From positions 1-38,566 of the forward strand of contig CAMIVO010000014.1 of the NCBI GenBank assembly GCA_946401865.1: a stretch of 38,566 nucleotides of DNA, written 5' to 3'. A program made the position numbers and the translations under genes. Each line of letters begins with the position of its first letter. Position 1 is the first letter of the stretch. Below, piece by piece: positions 38,376 through 38,566 of the stretch. This DNA comes from an uncultured Clostridia bacterium (GTDB lineage: Bacteria; Bacillota; Clostridia; TANB77; CAG-508). The notes under the pieces are model-generated. The model did no database searches, was not told where the DNA came from, and saw only the letters and a program-made list of their open reading frames with translations.

Positions 38376-38388
38376 TAACCCGAAGGTC
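38376..38388 (+). other. tRNA-fMet-derived core, third site
   Basis: TAACCCGAAGGTC is identical to 28830-28842 and to the anticodon-side part of tRNA-fMet. It terminates the gene remnant on its left and precedes a new gene on its right. Confidence 0.55.
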
Positions 38389-38429
38389 TTAAAAAAAATC
38401 TAAAATTTATTTTAAAAATTCACAGATTG

Positions 38430-38438
38430 TGATATAAT
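38430..38438 (+). promoter_or_regulatory. Extended -10 promoter before the GNAT-like gene
   Basis: TGA-TATAAT (38430-38438), with a poor -35. It lies 73 nt upstream of the next start codon. Confidence 0.5.
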
Positions 38439-38511
38439 TGTGGAAAAAGAAATACAAACTAATTCCATTTATATGGTAAAAATAAAATAATAATTTTAAG
38501 GAGGATTAATA

Positions 38512-38566
38512 ATGAATGAGTATATTAATTTAAGTTTAGAAAACATTGAAAAAGAACACATTTGTT
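38512..38566 (+). CDS. N-terminal start of a gene, probably GNAT acetyltransferase; cut by window edge
   Basis: ATG 38512 follows AAGGAGG with 7 nt spacing. Eighteen codons are visible (MNEYINLSLENIEKEHIC). The SLENIxKEHICC opening is what I remember from N-acetyltransferases with a YoaP-type C-terminal domain. Too little is present to confirm. It is the first gene to the right of the tRNA-derived core, which could be the chromosome side or another element. Confidence 0.5.
   Translation, partial: MNEYINLSLENIEKEHIC

Overview
The window is about three-quarters A+T. It has short Shine-Dalgarno-led operons, extended -10 promoters (TGnTATAAT), a CIRCE-type heat-shock operator and protein families typical of low-GC Firmicutes. 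I infer a Clostridia-type (probably gut) Bacillota genome. No rRNA, intact tRNA or CRISPR array is visible. TGA is used as a genuine stop in several genes (DUF6508 gene, XRE repressor, Xis, 220-aa membrane protein), so the genetic code looks standard.

Region 1 (1-9850) looks like ordinary or slightly mosaic chromosome. It holds the 3' part of a heptad-repeat surface protein, a cardiolipin synthase, an alpha/beta esterase, an unrecognised 718-aa coiled-coil protein, a DUF6508-like/HD-hydrolase pair whose 5' end abuts an IS3-like end, an Hsp20 chaperone with a CIRCE-like operator, and a NERD/zinc-ribbon protein.

Region 2 (about 9927-28842) is a mobile-element pile-up at sequences derived from the initiator tRNA (tRNA-fMet). 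The 3' half of tRNA-fMet lies at 9927-9972. Its last 12 bases recur at 11081-11092, and its anticodon-side core (ATAACCCGAAGGTC) recurs at 28829-28842 and again, one base shorter, at 38376. Between the first two sites is a 1.1-kb one-gene cassette with no recombinase (cassette A). Between 11081 and 28842 is a larger element of about 17.8 kb. It carries an ABC-three-component (ABC-3C) predicted conflict operon, a tyrosine integrase broken by one TGA, a cI-like repressor, an excisionase, a replication-initiator-like gene also broken by one TGA, an iteron region, and a four-gene operon. That operon encodes a small HTH protein, a UvrD helicase fused to an Fe-S PD-(D/E)XK nuclease, a type III-like Mod methyltransferase and a Res-like helicase/nuclease. 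Nested inside is a second small cassette (B) flanked by two SEC-C coding remnants. A small minus-strand gene with an apparent ATT start and a pair of membrane-anchored unknown proteins follow.

Region 3 (28843-38566) is a further accessory block. It holds a NERD protein, a Gp37/Gp68-like (DUF5131) protein between two copies of a palindrome, a divergent HTH-like protein, a coiled-coil protein, a frameshifted DUF1016/YhcG nuclease, two metallophosphoesterases followed by an AlbA/Schlafen-like protein, and an IS200-type insertion sequence. The block ends at another copy of the tRNA core, followed by the start of a probable GNAT acetyltransferase. A 64-bp direct repeat with an operator-like palindrome lies upstream of both 31869 and 33984, suggesting the HTH-like protein at 31206 co-regulates both gene sets.

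Taken together, this is a defence and mobile-element island. The items I find most novel are the helicase-nuclease plus type III R-M operon, the recombinase-less cassettes with paired 11-12-bp-spaced repeats, and the putative small regulon in region 3.
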